Source of the DNA: Dactylellina haptotyla
Taxonomy: Eukaryota > Ascomycota > Orbiliomycetes > Orbiliales > Orbiliaceae
Length of the DNA stretch: 64,000 nt
Direction of reading: 5' to 3'
Assembly (NCBI GenBank): GCA_031310005.1
Contig: CM062388.1
Span: 806,001 to 870,000, forward strand
This document shows positions 1 to 10,238 of the stretch, piece by piece. The position numbers were made by a program, and so were the translations under genes. Positions within the stretch are counted from its first letter, which is position 1; every line of letters begins with the position of its first letter. The notes below the pieces were generated by a model that saw only the letters and a list, made by a program, of their open reading frames with translations, made no database searches and had not been told where the DNA came from.

Positions 1-1
1 T

Positions 2-2044
2 AGTGCAGGTTCCACCATTACTAACTCTGGCACAGCCACCGTTGTTATTACCCAACAGATCACGACAGTCACTCTTATCGGAACAAGCGATTATTTGACT
101 ACTCAATATCCCACAGATTCGTCCGGTAGTACAGTCACCGACGGTTCGGGGATAATTAGTGTCATCGACTATAACACGTTGCCTGTTACCACAATCACTA
201 GAGCTAGTACCACTGCCTTCGTCACGACCATGTACCCAACCAATAGTGTTGGTTCTACTCTCACAACAGGTACTGTTACCGTTGTAAGCTTTATGGTTGC
301 ACCAATCGCAACTACTACCTCTGGACCGGCCTTTACCTGTGACGAATACGGCTACCAAGTGAACGATAATGTTTTTGATAGAGTCGACCTCTCGAATCTG
401 CAGACTACGCATATCATCGTCGTGGCCAGCGGCAGCATCAGCATTAACGCGATAGGTTACAATGCTTTGGACAATTACATATATGGTATTCTCGGGGGCA
501 ATCTCACACGTATCAGTGCACAAGGCAACTATACCAGGATAGGTGCCCGCCACCCTGAACTTGCCTCTGGCATTGCCATTGGTGATATCGATGGCAACGG
601 ACAACATTTTGTCGCTGCTAACGTCGCCAACGGGACTCGTACCCAAGTGAAGTACTGGCAGCTTGATCTTAACCCTTTCACGAACAACAATACCTACGGT
701 CAAATAGTGCGAACTGGTCTTATCGACCCTTTCTTTTATGCGGGCACAAATTTCGCGATTGGCGATTGGGTCTTCATCCCTTCAGCCGGCGACTATCTGT
801 TTTCCTTTGGATACACACTTGACGCCAACAATAATTACGGATACCCACTCCTTGTTAGGATGAGTGTAATCACAAACACATACACAGTACTTGCAGCCTG
901 GCCAGATATTACTCTACAGAGTGGTTTTGGCGCGCAGTTCGCAGTTGATGGAACCGGGGATATCTACGCCAAAGAGAACTTCTCAGGCAAACTCTGGCGG
1001 GTCAACATTAATACCCTGGCTAGGCCGGTAGTTGTCGCAACAACCATTCGAGTCAATGGTGCAGATGGAGCACGTTGTGTGTACAATCGAACGGTGGGCC
1101 AGTCACAATCAAACACAACCAATGGACCTACAGTAACATATACGCTCGCCGGGCCTACGAACACGACACTAACTCTGCAGCCGACTGATAGCAACGGAAA
1201 CATCCTAGCAACTGGCACCGCTACCGTCATTGAATACAAGGTTCCTCCTTTTGCAACGGCGACATCCGGCCCACCATTCCAATGCCAGGCAGAGTTTGGC
1301 TATCTCGCCCTCGATTATGATCTATACAAGGTGGAAATCGCAACAGGACAGAGAACTCTCGTCAAAACAAACTTTGTCGGCGCGGGTACCGGAACTAATC
1401 AATTTATAAATGGTCTTGGTTATAACTCCATGGATAACTACATCTATGGTCTCCACAATGATAACAACAAAATAATCCGCATTGCCAGTAACGGTCAAAT
1501 TACGACCTTATTCAAGCCTATCGGGCAGCCCAATATCATTTACACGCAGGGGGATGACGTGGATGCCAACGGTCAGCTATGGGTTTTGGGGGGTCCAAAC
1601 AGCGCTGATACAAACCGAGCCGGGTGGATGAGGGTCAACCTCAACCCGTTCAATGGTACCTACGGACAAGTGGTCCAGTCTGGCAGTATCAATACTAGTA
1701 ACTATACAATCGGCGACTGGGCTAGTGTTCCTGGTGCTGGGAATGGTTTATATGGCTTATCAGTGACAGCGGGGGCTCTAAACTTGATCAGATTTGATCC
1801 CAATGCTTCCGCTTATATCTTAGTCAAAAGATACACCACCGCAATTTCAGGTGGATTCGGCTCTGTTTTTGCCAATGTTAATGGAGACCTGTTCGGGTTC
1901 CATAACTCCGACGGCAGAATTTACAAGGTAAACGTGTTTCAACCTGATCTCGAGCCTGTGGTAGTGTCTACCGGACCAAGTGTAAGCGCCGGCACCGATG
2001 GAGCCCATTGCGTTTGGCCGAATTATGCGCCCACCCAGCCTTGA
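2..2044 (+). CDS. Secreted DUF6923-like repeat protein, 5'-truncated by window edge
   Basis: The reading frame is open from base 2, so the true start lies outside the window; 680 residues are visible before TGA at 2042-2044. Two homologous units of about 250 residues are present (visible residues about 113-365 and 427-670). Each opens just after a Cys (CDEYGY, CQAEFGY), contains an LGYN/IGYN...DNYIYG stretch, a GDIDGNG or GDDVDANG Asp loop and a YTIGDW or FAIGDW motif, and closes with DGARCV or DGAHCV. This resembles the fungal DUF6923 beta-propeller-like domain. Ser/Thr-rich linkers carry a short repeat (YPTDSSG, YPTNSVG, QPTDSNG), and a further degenerate copy lies at the left edge. The Asn/Thr/Ser content and paired Cys suggest an extracellular, glycosylated wall or adhesion protein. 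No GPI signal is seen at the C-terminus. Function is unknown; the domain name is from recognition of pattern, not a search. Confidence 0.8.
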   Translation, partial: SAGSTITNSGTATVVITQQITTVTLIGTSDYLTTQYPTDSSGSTVTDGSGIISVIDYNTLPVTTITRASTTAFVTTMYPTNSVGSTLTTGTVTVVSFMVAPIATTTSGPAFTCDEYGYQVNDNVFDRVDLSNLQTTHIIVVASGSISINAIGYNALDNYIYGILGGNLTRISAQGNYTRIGARHPELASGIAIGDIDGNGQHFVAANVANGTRTQVKYWQLDLNPFTNNNTYGQIVRTGLIDPFFYAGTNFAIGDWVFIPSAGDYLFSFGYTLDANNNYGYPLLVRMSVITNTYTVLAAWPDITLQSGFGAQFAVDGTGDIYAKENFSGKLWRVNINTLARPVVVATTIRVNGADGARCVYNRTVGQSQSNTTNGPTVTYTLAGPTNTTLTLQPTDSNGNILATGTATVIEYKVPPFATATSGPPFQCQAEFGYLALDYDLYKVEIATGQRTLVKTNFVGAGTGTNQFINGLGYNSMDNYIYGLHNDNNKIIRIASNGQITTLFKPIGQPNIIYTQGDDVDANGQLWVLGGPNSADTNRAGWMRVNLNPFNGTYGQVVQSGSINTSNYTIGDWASVPGAGNGLYGLSVTAGALNLIRFDPNASAYILVKRYTTAISGGFGSVFANVNGDLFGFHNSDGRIYKVNVFQPDLEPVVVSTGPSVSAGTDGAHCVWPNYAPTQP

Positions 2045-4882
2045 GAAGAATGTCACAAACCAAGAGTCTTGACAGCACAATCACCTGTAACTTGTAAAAA
2101 TATCCATTAAATTGCTTTAATTTTCCCAGCCTAACCTAGCACCGAAAGCCTTTTCGCTGGATTGCCAATGCCTGAGATCTTGCACCTTTTACATCAAGAA
2201 TGATAGCATTTTGGGAATAATAATTTTACTCCCTTATTTAATATTATTTTCAACCTATTTGAAATTTTAAGCTATGGCTTCTTAACCCCCTGAGGCTTTA
2301 TATCCTAAGTTTATTTCAAAGATTTTGTTTATAATTAATTTATTATCTTCTTTAATGGCAATAATACTATCTATAAAAGAAAAGTAGTGATTTCTCTCTC
2401 ATAAAACTAATCTGTATGTTGGTAAATTTTAAGGTTCTATTTCGTACCCGTTCAGCTATACGGGATACAAAATATAACCGTTATTACTAAGTGATAGTGG
2501 ATACGGCATATATGGTAAATCTGTATCCTTACAGTAAATAAGTGGGTATTAGGAAATACATGTAAATTTTTGTAGAAGCTTCAGCTATAGCAGTATCACT
2601 GATCGTATGTAGGTATGATGAGCCTGTAAGGTTGATGTTCGATGATTAAGAACTACAACACTTCGAGTCCGCTCTGTAGATACAGCTACAGAGTGGTACG
2701 GGCGAACCCAGCCTGTACAGCCTGACACGTGATCCTTATAGTTAGTATTTACTGTTTTGACTGCCTCAACCACGACATTTGTAACCTTTGTTTGCCGTTT
2801 AAGGGATAAAGGTAAGCCAGTAGGGATGAAGGTTAATAAGGACATTAAGCCCCATTACAACCTTACTACCAGTATCCATACAAGGCGTAGGGTACGAAGT
2901 ATAACAACTATATTTTTATTATATTATATATACGATAATATAAAAAAGTCGTTATTTTTTTTTAAGATATTATTAATTAAAAAATAATAATATCGTCGTC
3001 CTCACATCTGAGTCCTCGGCAATTAAATCCATAACCCGTCCTGAAAAAGACCGCGAAACAGCCGCTAGCAACAGTTCGACCTAGACACAAAGTATGCAGC
3101 TACCCACTGTTTCCCACGTTTTGAGTCCCTCTTGCCAAAGAAACTCTATCCTCGTCGGAGCCGCCGATTCAAGCGTTCCACAATATCTTCCGAAGATTAC
3201 TCTACCCAGTCCATCCACGAGGCAAAACAACGGGAGAATGAGCTAAACCGTTACACCAGGCTTCCGGGACATACTTTTCAATAGCCGACCAACCAAACCC
3301 CCAGAAGCGCACTACACACCTCCAAACCCCAAGCAGGGGCCTACAGACCACAAGAACAAAAGACACAGAGAAATATATATTACCTCACAAATACGACTAT
3401 GTTATACACATCCAAATCCAAAAAGGACAAGTTTCACGCAAACGAAGCTTTCCTCGAACGTGACACGTTGTAACATATCCACCACTTGAACCACAGTACA
3501 AGTCACCTCCATACGTAAAGCCAAAAAAAAAAATCTCCCAAAAGTGATATAATAACCCAGGGATATGAAAGAATCTAGACCCTCTTTCCACACGATCTAC
3601 GTAACACAAACCTCAACTTCCCATTACAAACACAAACACAAGTGCGTGAGCATTCTGAATTTAGATTTCTATAGTAGATACGCACACCGTCGTATATGCA
3701 TATACACGAATCCTTGACATATCCAAAAGACAGAACCAACCCGCCACATGCACCATGTCCGTCAAATCACATCTCACCGCCAACGACCGAAAAAAAGAAA
3801 GAAAAAAGCTTATAATATACAAGATAAGCTTATAACGAGAAGAGAGAAAAAGTGAAAGAAAAACCAACAGAGTAATCCTCCCAGTCTCTAACGTAACCAA
3901 TATCAACTTTTCCAAACCCCATCCCAAACCCCTTATTTTTTGTTTTTAAAAAAGTATATGATGTAAGAAGAGATAGAGAGAGATATTTTTTTGTTAAGTT
4001 TTCAGGTACCAATGAATAAGTATATATAAAAAAAAAGATAATAAAAAAAAGGGTAGCAGTAATTTTTTGTTTGTGTGTCCCAAAACAAGACCCGACCCCC
4101 CAGCTCCTTACCCCATCCTTAATCACCAACTTTTGTCTTTCCGGCGTTATAATGAGTTCCCTCCCACCCGTGTGCTCCAACTCCAAAAAAGAAGTCCAAC
4201 AATGAAAATGAAAAAAATGAAAATGAAAATTAAAAAAAGGAAATGGCGAAGGGGGAAAAGATACACGAAAAGGAATAAAGTGCGTGACCATGAAAGACTG
4301 AGCTCGTTAAGGTACAAATAATGCTTTAGACCCAAAGGTTCCCGCCACGACACATTAACATTGATGAATGGTGATGATAGAAATGTTGAAAAAGGTAATA
4401 GATGGAAAAAATGAAGAAAAAAAATACCCAGGATATCCCATCGCTCCAATATCTTTTGCAGACTCGTTAAAAAAGAGGGCTCGTTGCATCCAGATAAAAC
4501 AGCAATAAAAGATGCAGAGGGTCGTTTTTATGTAATAGTGTGTGAATTTGTCGTTCTGGTGAGCAGAGGAAAAAGAAAAGATGAAGAAAAAAATGAATAG
4601 GTTTTTTTGTGGTCTTTTTTTGTGTAGGGATTCATAAATTAGAAATTGTAGAGACGATTTGAAGGAAAGAGGCTCGAGTGGAGATGAATGGGAGAAACAG
4701 TCTTCCGATAAAAGAGAGAGATCAGGCGAGTTCAAGTTTTTGTTGGGTAAAAGAGTTTTGATCGCTCGTGAGAATGCCAACGAGAAAAAAGAAAAATATT
4801 TCCGAAATGCCCGGGAATCCTTCCAAATCATGACGCGGGGTCCCAGGGTAGCTGGTCTTGCTGATAATCCGACTGATGGATT
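2045..4882. other. Convergent intergenic region, A/T-rich
   Basis: This lies between two convergent 3' ends. Bases 2,200-3,000 are strongly A/T-rich and include a 241-bp stretch bounded by 9-bp inverted repeats (listed separately). Bases 3,490-4,620 are dominated by purine-rich and homopolymer tracts. The short ORFs here overlap on both strands, have no family features, and I do not call them genes. The 3' UTR of the minus-strand NRP1-like gene probably occupies the last few hundred bases. Confidence 0.6.
2626..2866. repeat. Possible 241-bp terminal-inverted-repeat relic (MITE or solo LTR-like)
   Basis: GTAAGGTTG at 2626-2634 is mirrored exactly by CAACCTTAC at 2858-2866, and the left copy is preceded by T (TGTAAGGTTG). 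Inside, CTCTGTAG (2672-2679) pairs with CTACAGAG (2686-2693) as a hairpin. There is no coding capacity. No clear target-site duplication flanks it, so it is either an old non-autonomous element or chance. Family cannot be assigned. Confidence 0.3.
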
Positions 4883-7064
4883 CTACATGGCTGGAGAGCG
4901 GGTAGAAGACATGGATCCGTTCATGAGCCTCTGTCTGGGCTCATCGTTGAGACCGAGTCCTCCGATGCTGTTAGAAAGGAAGGAGAGATCCTCGTTTTGC
5001 ATGTTGGAATATCCGTTTCCGCCAGATGGCATGCCTCCAAATCCTGGATCACCACCTCGCTGGTCGAATGGACCACCGCCCATAGACCCACCGCCGTGTC
5101 CCATGTGTGGGTTGCCGATTGGCGAGGAGAATCCGCTGCTGCTGGCTACGCTTCCGCCCATTCCGAAACCGCCTTGGCCGAACTGTGGGCCGGGATATCC
5201 TCCTGGTCCGTGGAAGCCACCCGAGCCGAGAGCACCAGGAGGTGGGATCAGACCAGCACTAGGTGGGCCAGAGTAAGGAGAAGCGGCTTCAATAGGGGAA
5301 GAATAGCCAGTGTCGGCAACGACGGCAGCACCTGCACGACTGGCACCGCATCGGAGACAGCTGACGTTCTTTGCAAAGTTGTGGTATCCGCAGTTCTCAG
5401 AACCGCACTTCCAGTCTCCAGCACGGAATGGGACCATGCTTCCACCAGATGACATTGCTCTACCCATGCCGTGGGAATGTCCGTGGACGGCAAGTGCTGG
5501 AGGTGCTGGTGGCAAGAGCGACGATGGTGGGTAGAAGGAAGGGAAGATATCACCGCCGCCACCGCCAGGGGCGGCACTGACAGCAGGGTAAGAGCAACGG
5601 AAGCAAGCAGTACGGCGTTGGAAGTTAGAGAAGCCGCATGACGGACAGGTCCAATCGCCTGGACGTGGGCGGTTCTTGCTTGGTGGGAAGGGGGTCAAGA
5701 TGTCGGCGGCCCGGTCGAGAACTCGGCTGCTACTCGGCGAGACTTCAATGGCCTTCTCGTTGAGAGCTCGTCCATTCATGCAGAGGCTTTCAGCAGCCTA
5801 CGGATGCAATTCTAGTCAGCAAAAAGTTCATTTCCAAACACTCGATTAATGATTATCAAAATACGCACCTCTTCGTGAGACGAGAATACGGCAAATCCGG
5901 TACCAGTAGGCTTATGCTGATCCGGTGTCCGCAGGGTCCAGAAGGCGATAGGTCGGCCACCATATTGAGTAAACCAACTCTCCAATTCAGACTGGGTGGT
6001 ATCGTGAGGTAGGCCGCTCATGTGGAGGACTTTGCTTCGCTCGCTCAAGAAGGCACGAACGTCTGCTCTAGCGTCCATGGGACGAGCGAGAACATCAGGG
6101 TGCTGCTCGAGCGGCTGGGACTTCTTTATAAGGCCACGGAGGACTCTAGCCAACGTGATTGCCTCCTCCATTGCCCTTCTAGGGGATGCAGGAGCCAAGG
6201 CCTGAAGGTGGAAAGGAAGGTTGTGCTTGATCGGAGCAGAGGATTGGACCGGTTCAACCTCTAAAGCGGCACAAATGTTTGCAAGTGACGACGGGCCAAA
6301 TGGTAGGCTTTCTGGGTGGTGGGACTGCCATCGTGTGTATTCGGTTCGCAGGTCGAAAGTCCGAGAGTGCTGGAGATATGGGGGTAACACCACAGCCTTG
6401 TCACGAGCCTCTCTAGGAAGCTGGACTCTCAAATCCCACGCATCCAAGGTAACAAAGGTAAAGTCGTTGTTCTGGCCGGAGAGGAATTCCTGGACGAAGC
6501 TGTCGAATCGGTTTATAGCGTCGCGGAAGGTACCAGCATTTCGAACGTGTTCCCACGTCAATGTCGTGAGACTGGCTGTAGGACCCAAGAAGGGGCTTGG
6601 TCAGCAGGGGTTTCATCTTTTTTTAATTTTCCCACAGCATAAAGCCATTGATACCGAAATATTATCTTCAATGGTAACACAAGAGTATCCTTTCAATTAG
6701 GAGTCTCGTGGCTCTCTATGATGGGGCGGAATGTTCTTTGGAGCGCTTACTGCAAAGAGGCGTAATAGGAGTATTAACCGGGCGTACGAGGACACTCTCG
6801 CGGTGAACCTAGAAAGATACAACAGAGTCAGCAGTCGGCTTCGTATGGTTTTCGACGGGGAGCTACAGGTGCCTCGCAGGTAGAGAAAGGGCGCAGGATG
6901 TTCGCTGTCACGGTGCAGCCAGGGGAGAGAGCTATAATTACCTCCTCTAGAGATTTTGCATTCAGGAGAATCCAGCCAATCTCGATGACTTCAGCGGAAT
7001 CCTTTGTGACATAGACACCATGCTCGTCGCACGTTGTCGCGACATGAATAACGACGTAGAACAT
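4883..7064 (-). CDS. NRP1-like RNA-binding protein: pseudo-exonuclease, RRM, two RanBP2 zinc fingers
   Basis: Five exons counting the two short 5' ones: 7064-6942, 6808-6751, 6575-5869 and 5797-4883 carry 600 codons (four coding segments; introns of 133, 175 and 71 nt). The joins restore an ERI1-like fold, e.g. VRPVNTPITPLC joined to TSLTTLTWEHV. Residues 1-200 match the DEDDh 3'-5' exonuclease family in layout, but motif I reads HVATTCDE instead of D-F-E, and the final H-x4-D is replaced (RRAMEEAITLARV), so it is probably inactive. An RRM spans about 241-325 (KVLHMSGLP, GTGFAVF). Two RanBP2-type fingers follow: Cys347/350/361/364 after W345, and Cys427/432/443/446. The remaining C-terminus is Gly/Pro/Ser-rich and disordered. 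The same architecture occurs in fungal Nrp1, a stress-granule-linked RNA-binding protein. The start is the ATG at 7064 (GCCATGT); an upstream exon cannot be excluded. Confidence 0.88.
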
Positions 7065-9121
7065 GGCTATATTTCGGGGTACGATTCTCGGATTGGCAGT
7101 CGGACTGGTGCTCCTTTGAAGGTAAATCGGTCGTTTGGTTTGTCGGCTAACTGTGGGAACGTGCTTGTTGCGTGACGGAAGCTGAGTTGCGAGATCGGTT
7201 TTTGACGACCTCGGTTCGAATCCGGAGAGAAAGAACAGGACCAGCGGGTTCCAACGAATGTATCGAGAAGCAAAAGTCGTCGGAAGAAACGAAGTGAATT
7301 GGAGAGATGGTATTCAGTCGAATCCGGGCAGGTGGTTTGTGCTCGGTTAAGGACAAAAAAAAAAATTAAGTAGTGGGAAGAATTTTCGAGTTCCAGTTTA
7401 GGGATAACGGACGACCAGAGATTTCAGGGACAGCCAAACAAAAAATACGGGAGTATTAAGATTTGACTGGATATGCGAAAAGAAAAGAAAAATATGTCTG
7501 GAGAAGAAAGAAGAAAAAAATGGGATAGTAGCACCCTAGCCAAGACCGTTAAATGGAAATATCAAAAAAACTGTACGGGTTTTTTCCACCTGCTATTTAG
7601 CTGCTCGGTACCAAAGAGGGATGTCTCCGGAAAGCTCCAAGTAGCTGTGTTTGAGGATGGTAATGGTCTAATCGGATTCCTAGGTTGAGAATGCGAAAGC
7701 ACCAGACGAGCTGTTTAGGCAGCAGCAGCAGAGAGATGCTCGATAGAGAGTCGCTAGGCTAGCAAAAGATGCCAGGTAGAAGAAGTTTCGCGATGCCAAG
7801 TCAGCTTTGGGAGAGACGGATCGGGTGTCTTTCCTGGGAGCCGCAGCAGGTGAAAATGAGGGAGGCGTCCGCGGGTGACAGTGACAGTTGCCGGGACGAT
7901 TTAAAGACCAACGCCACCCCGAGTAGCCAGTAAAGGAACGGTGAAGTATCGTGCTGCGAGAGGACAGAAAGGTTAGCCCGGCGGGTCTACAGGGTTTGTA
8001 AACGAAGCGATCGGTAGAGAGGCCGATCAAGAGGCGGCAGTATATCAGAAATGGAAAAGCATGCGCGAGACCGTGGAGCTGGGCGGGCCAGAGGTGTCGT
8101 CTGTCTGGCTGTCTCTGGTGCCACAGAGATGATGCAGGGAGCACCAGCGAGAAAAAACTTGGGAGGAGCCAGCCAATGGGACGCCGGTGAATGCTCCGAC
8201 TGCGTGAGATGGGAGGCAGAGAGGGAGGAGCTTACCAGTCAAGCAGAACCGTCCGTCAAGCAGGATATGCAAGAGAGAGAGATAAAAATGGGAGTCGTTC
8301 CAGTCGTAAAGTGTACGAACAAATGAAAATGATGCTAGTGCAAAGATGCAAAATGAGAAACCTGACCAACCACAAACAAAACCCAAGGCGATGAAGATGA
8401 CGGCGGAGGGGATATGTTACAAAGAAGAATAAGGATGGCAGTGGCGATGGTGATGATGGTGAAGAGGGAGAGGAGAAGAACGGACAGGAGGATGTATACA
8501 AGCTGCACAACGTCGAACCGGAAAAAAAAAAAAACTGTCTTGGGGCAGGTTTAGCGCTTCGGCTGTTTTCCTCAATTTTTTATTTTTTTACTTTAAATTT
8601 TCGACTCCTCACCGGATTGTGTGGAGAAAAATTAAAAATGTGTCGGGCTGCGAAAAATCAGGAAAGGCCTGCAGCCAAACATTTACCGCATACATTTTGA
8701 CATCGGCCCAGAGTCGCACAACCGCTGGCCAATCAGCGGCGCCCGTCGCTCTGGACGTCAGAGTCGCCTGTCTCTAAGACAGCCCGAACAGCACGTATAT
8801 TCCCATCGAGGCGGAGCTACAGTATACACGCATGCTCGTTCGCCCAAAGGGCAAAAGAAGCACTGTCGACATTTGTCAGGACGTGTATACGTCTACGGGC
8901 GAATGTGTAAGCCGGCGACGGTTCTCGATATTTCGGTCGTGCGTTGGTCTGTCGTCACTTGATCGGCCGATGCGCGCCACAGCAACTCAGCCTTTCTTCG
9001 TCTGCACGCCTTTTGGAGCTCCTCTGCGGTCTCGTAACCAGACTTCGGCTCCTCTGTAGCTCGTGTGTAAGACCTAAGTGATGCATATTGCAAGTGTAAT
9101 ATTGATCCCCAATGGCTAGAT
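7065..9121. other. Promoter and leader of NRP1-like gene; no gene seen
   Basis: This holds the upstream region of the minus-strand gene starting at 7064 and the 3' flank of the phosphatase ending at 9122. Bases 8,256-8,510 are pyrimidine-rich on the minus strand, as in fungal promoters and leaders. A CCAATCAG element lies at 8729-8736. Short ORFs occur on both strands but overlap each other and show no domain. Confidence 0.6.
8729..8738 (+). promoter_or_regulatory. CCAAT-box (CCAATCAGCG)
   Basis: CCAATCA is the high-affinity core bound by the fungal HapB/HapC/HapE (yeast Hap2/3/5) complex. This copy sits inside a small inverted repeat, GCTGGCCAATCAGC, followed by a GC-rich stretch. It lies 1.66 kb upstream of the NRP1-like start, so its target is uncertain. 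It shares its flanks with copies at 23851 and 41059. Confidence 0.45.
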
Positions 9122-10238
9122 CTAGTTGAGTACTCTAGGATCGTGTAATTCTACTCCCACCCTCCAGAGCACCATCGCCGGGAAGACCTCGATCACCCAC
9201 CCGCCGCAGTCGCACTCAGTCCCGCTCCACGCGTAAGCACCCACCTCCTCAGAGCACCCGGGACACTTGAATATCCCTTCCATCACGCTCTTCCCTAGCT
9301 CCGGTTTCATCCAAGCGATCGGGTCCACAAAGTATCTCTCGCAGACGGCGTCTGGATCTCTAGCATCCGTTTTCTCGTGTTCTATAATCGATCTCGAGAG
9401 TGCGAGGGGCGCGCTATAAACCCTTTATTAGTTCCCGTATTGCATAATAGAAGTGAATGACAATATCAGTAATGAAAATACGTACCTGCACTTCTTACAC
9501 TTTACTACCATCTCCCCTTCCATGAGGCTCTGCACGTCTACCTCAGCATACTCACTGACCCTCGGCACCATATCCATCACCAGCGCAGTATTAACATCCC
9601 GCCTGAACAAATACCGCTTGTAATCCACCACAGTATCCAAGGCGACCTCCGCCTGCGCTAGATTCCTCGCATAAATGCCGAGTTGCTCTTGAAACCCAAA
9701 GTTCGGATGCGCAATCGATCTCGAATCTCGTATGAACTCCAGCGCCTGCTCCGCGCTCCATTTGTTCTTGTAAATAAGATACCCGGCTGTTATCGTCACG
9801 GAACGGGATATGCCCATTAAACTATGCAATAAAAGTTAACAAAGTCGCCGTATTCCCGCCATAAATATATATAATGCCAATTCAGCTTGTGAAGACATAC
9901 CAGTGAACCAATACCCCACCGCCACTTGCAATCCCCTTCTCGATGAACTCATTGCATCGTTTAAACTGCCGTATCAGATCCACCTCATCACTATCGTCCT
10001 CTTTGATGTGGAGATGCTCGTAGCCCGCGAATAAAGTGGGATCCAGGTCTTCGTCTATGATGGACAGTATATGCGTTATATTCGCATCCTTCAGGATATC
10101 TGGCCGACTCCGGATTATTAACATGCTAGCGAGAATCCATGTCAGCGGGATACATATCACAGATTTTACGGATATACAAGGAATCGAATATTACCCGCTG
10201 ATGCACAGCTGCATGTCTCCCATCTGGCTCATATTCAT
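9122..10238 (-). CDS. YVH1: Dual-specificity protein phosphatase, YVH1/DUSP12 type
   Basis: Four exons (10238-10195, 10125-9901, 9821-9486, 9413-9122; introns 69, 79 and 72 nt) give 298 residues. Joining exons 2 and 3 rebuilds the phosphatase signature H-C-L-M-G-I-S-R, with Cys90 split TG|T across the intron and Arg96 following. The general-acid region is the Asp-rich loop EDDSDE. The C-terminal part has the Yvh1 zinc-binding domain: Cys198/Cys201, then FKCPGC (252/255) and the WSGTECDCGGW segment (269/271). In yeast, Yvh1 releases Mrt4 from pre-60S particles so the ribosomal stalk can assemble, and that role depends on the zinc domain; the same job is inferred here. Length is slightly short of the yeast protein (364). 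Two nearby ATGs at 10238 and 10232 are both possible starts. Confidence 0.9.

Noticed and set aside
4659-5276. 205-codon plus-strand ORF rich in Pro/Gly
   Set aside because: Antisense to the Gly/Pro-rich tail of the NRP1-like gene.
7201-7220. CGGTTCGAATCCGG, a perfect tRNA B-box-like string
   Set aside because: The T-arm could form with one mismatch, but no acceptor stem, D-arm or anticodon arm fits within 90 nt on either strand.
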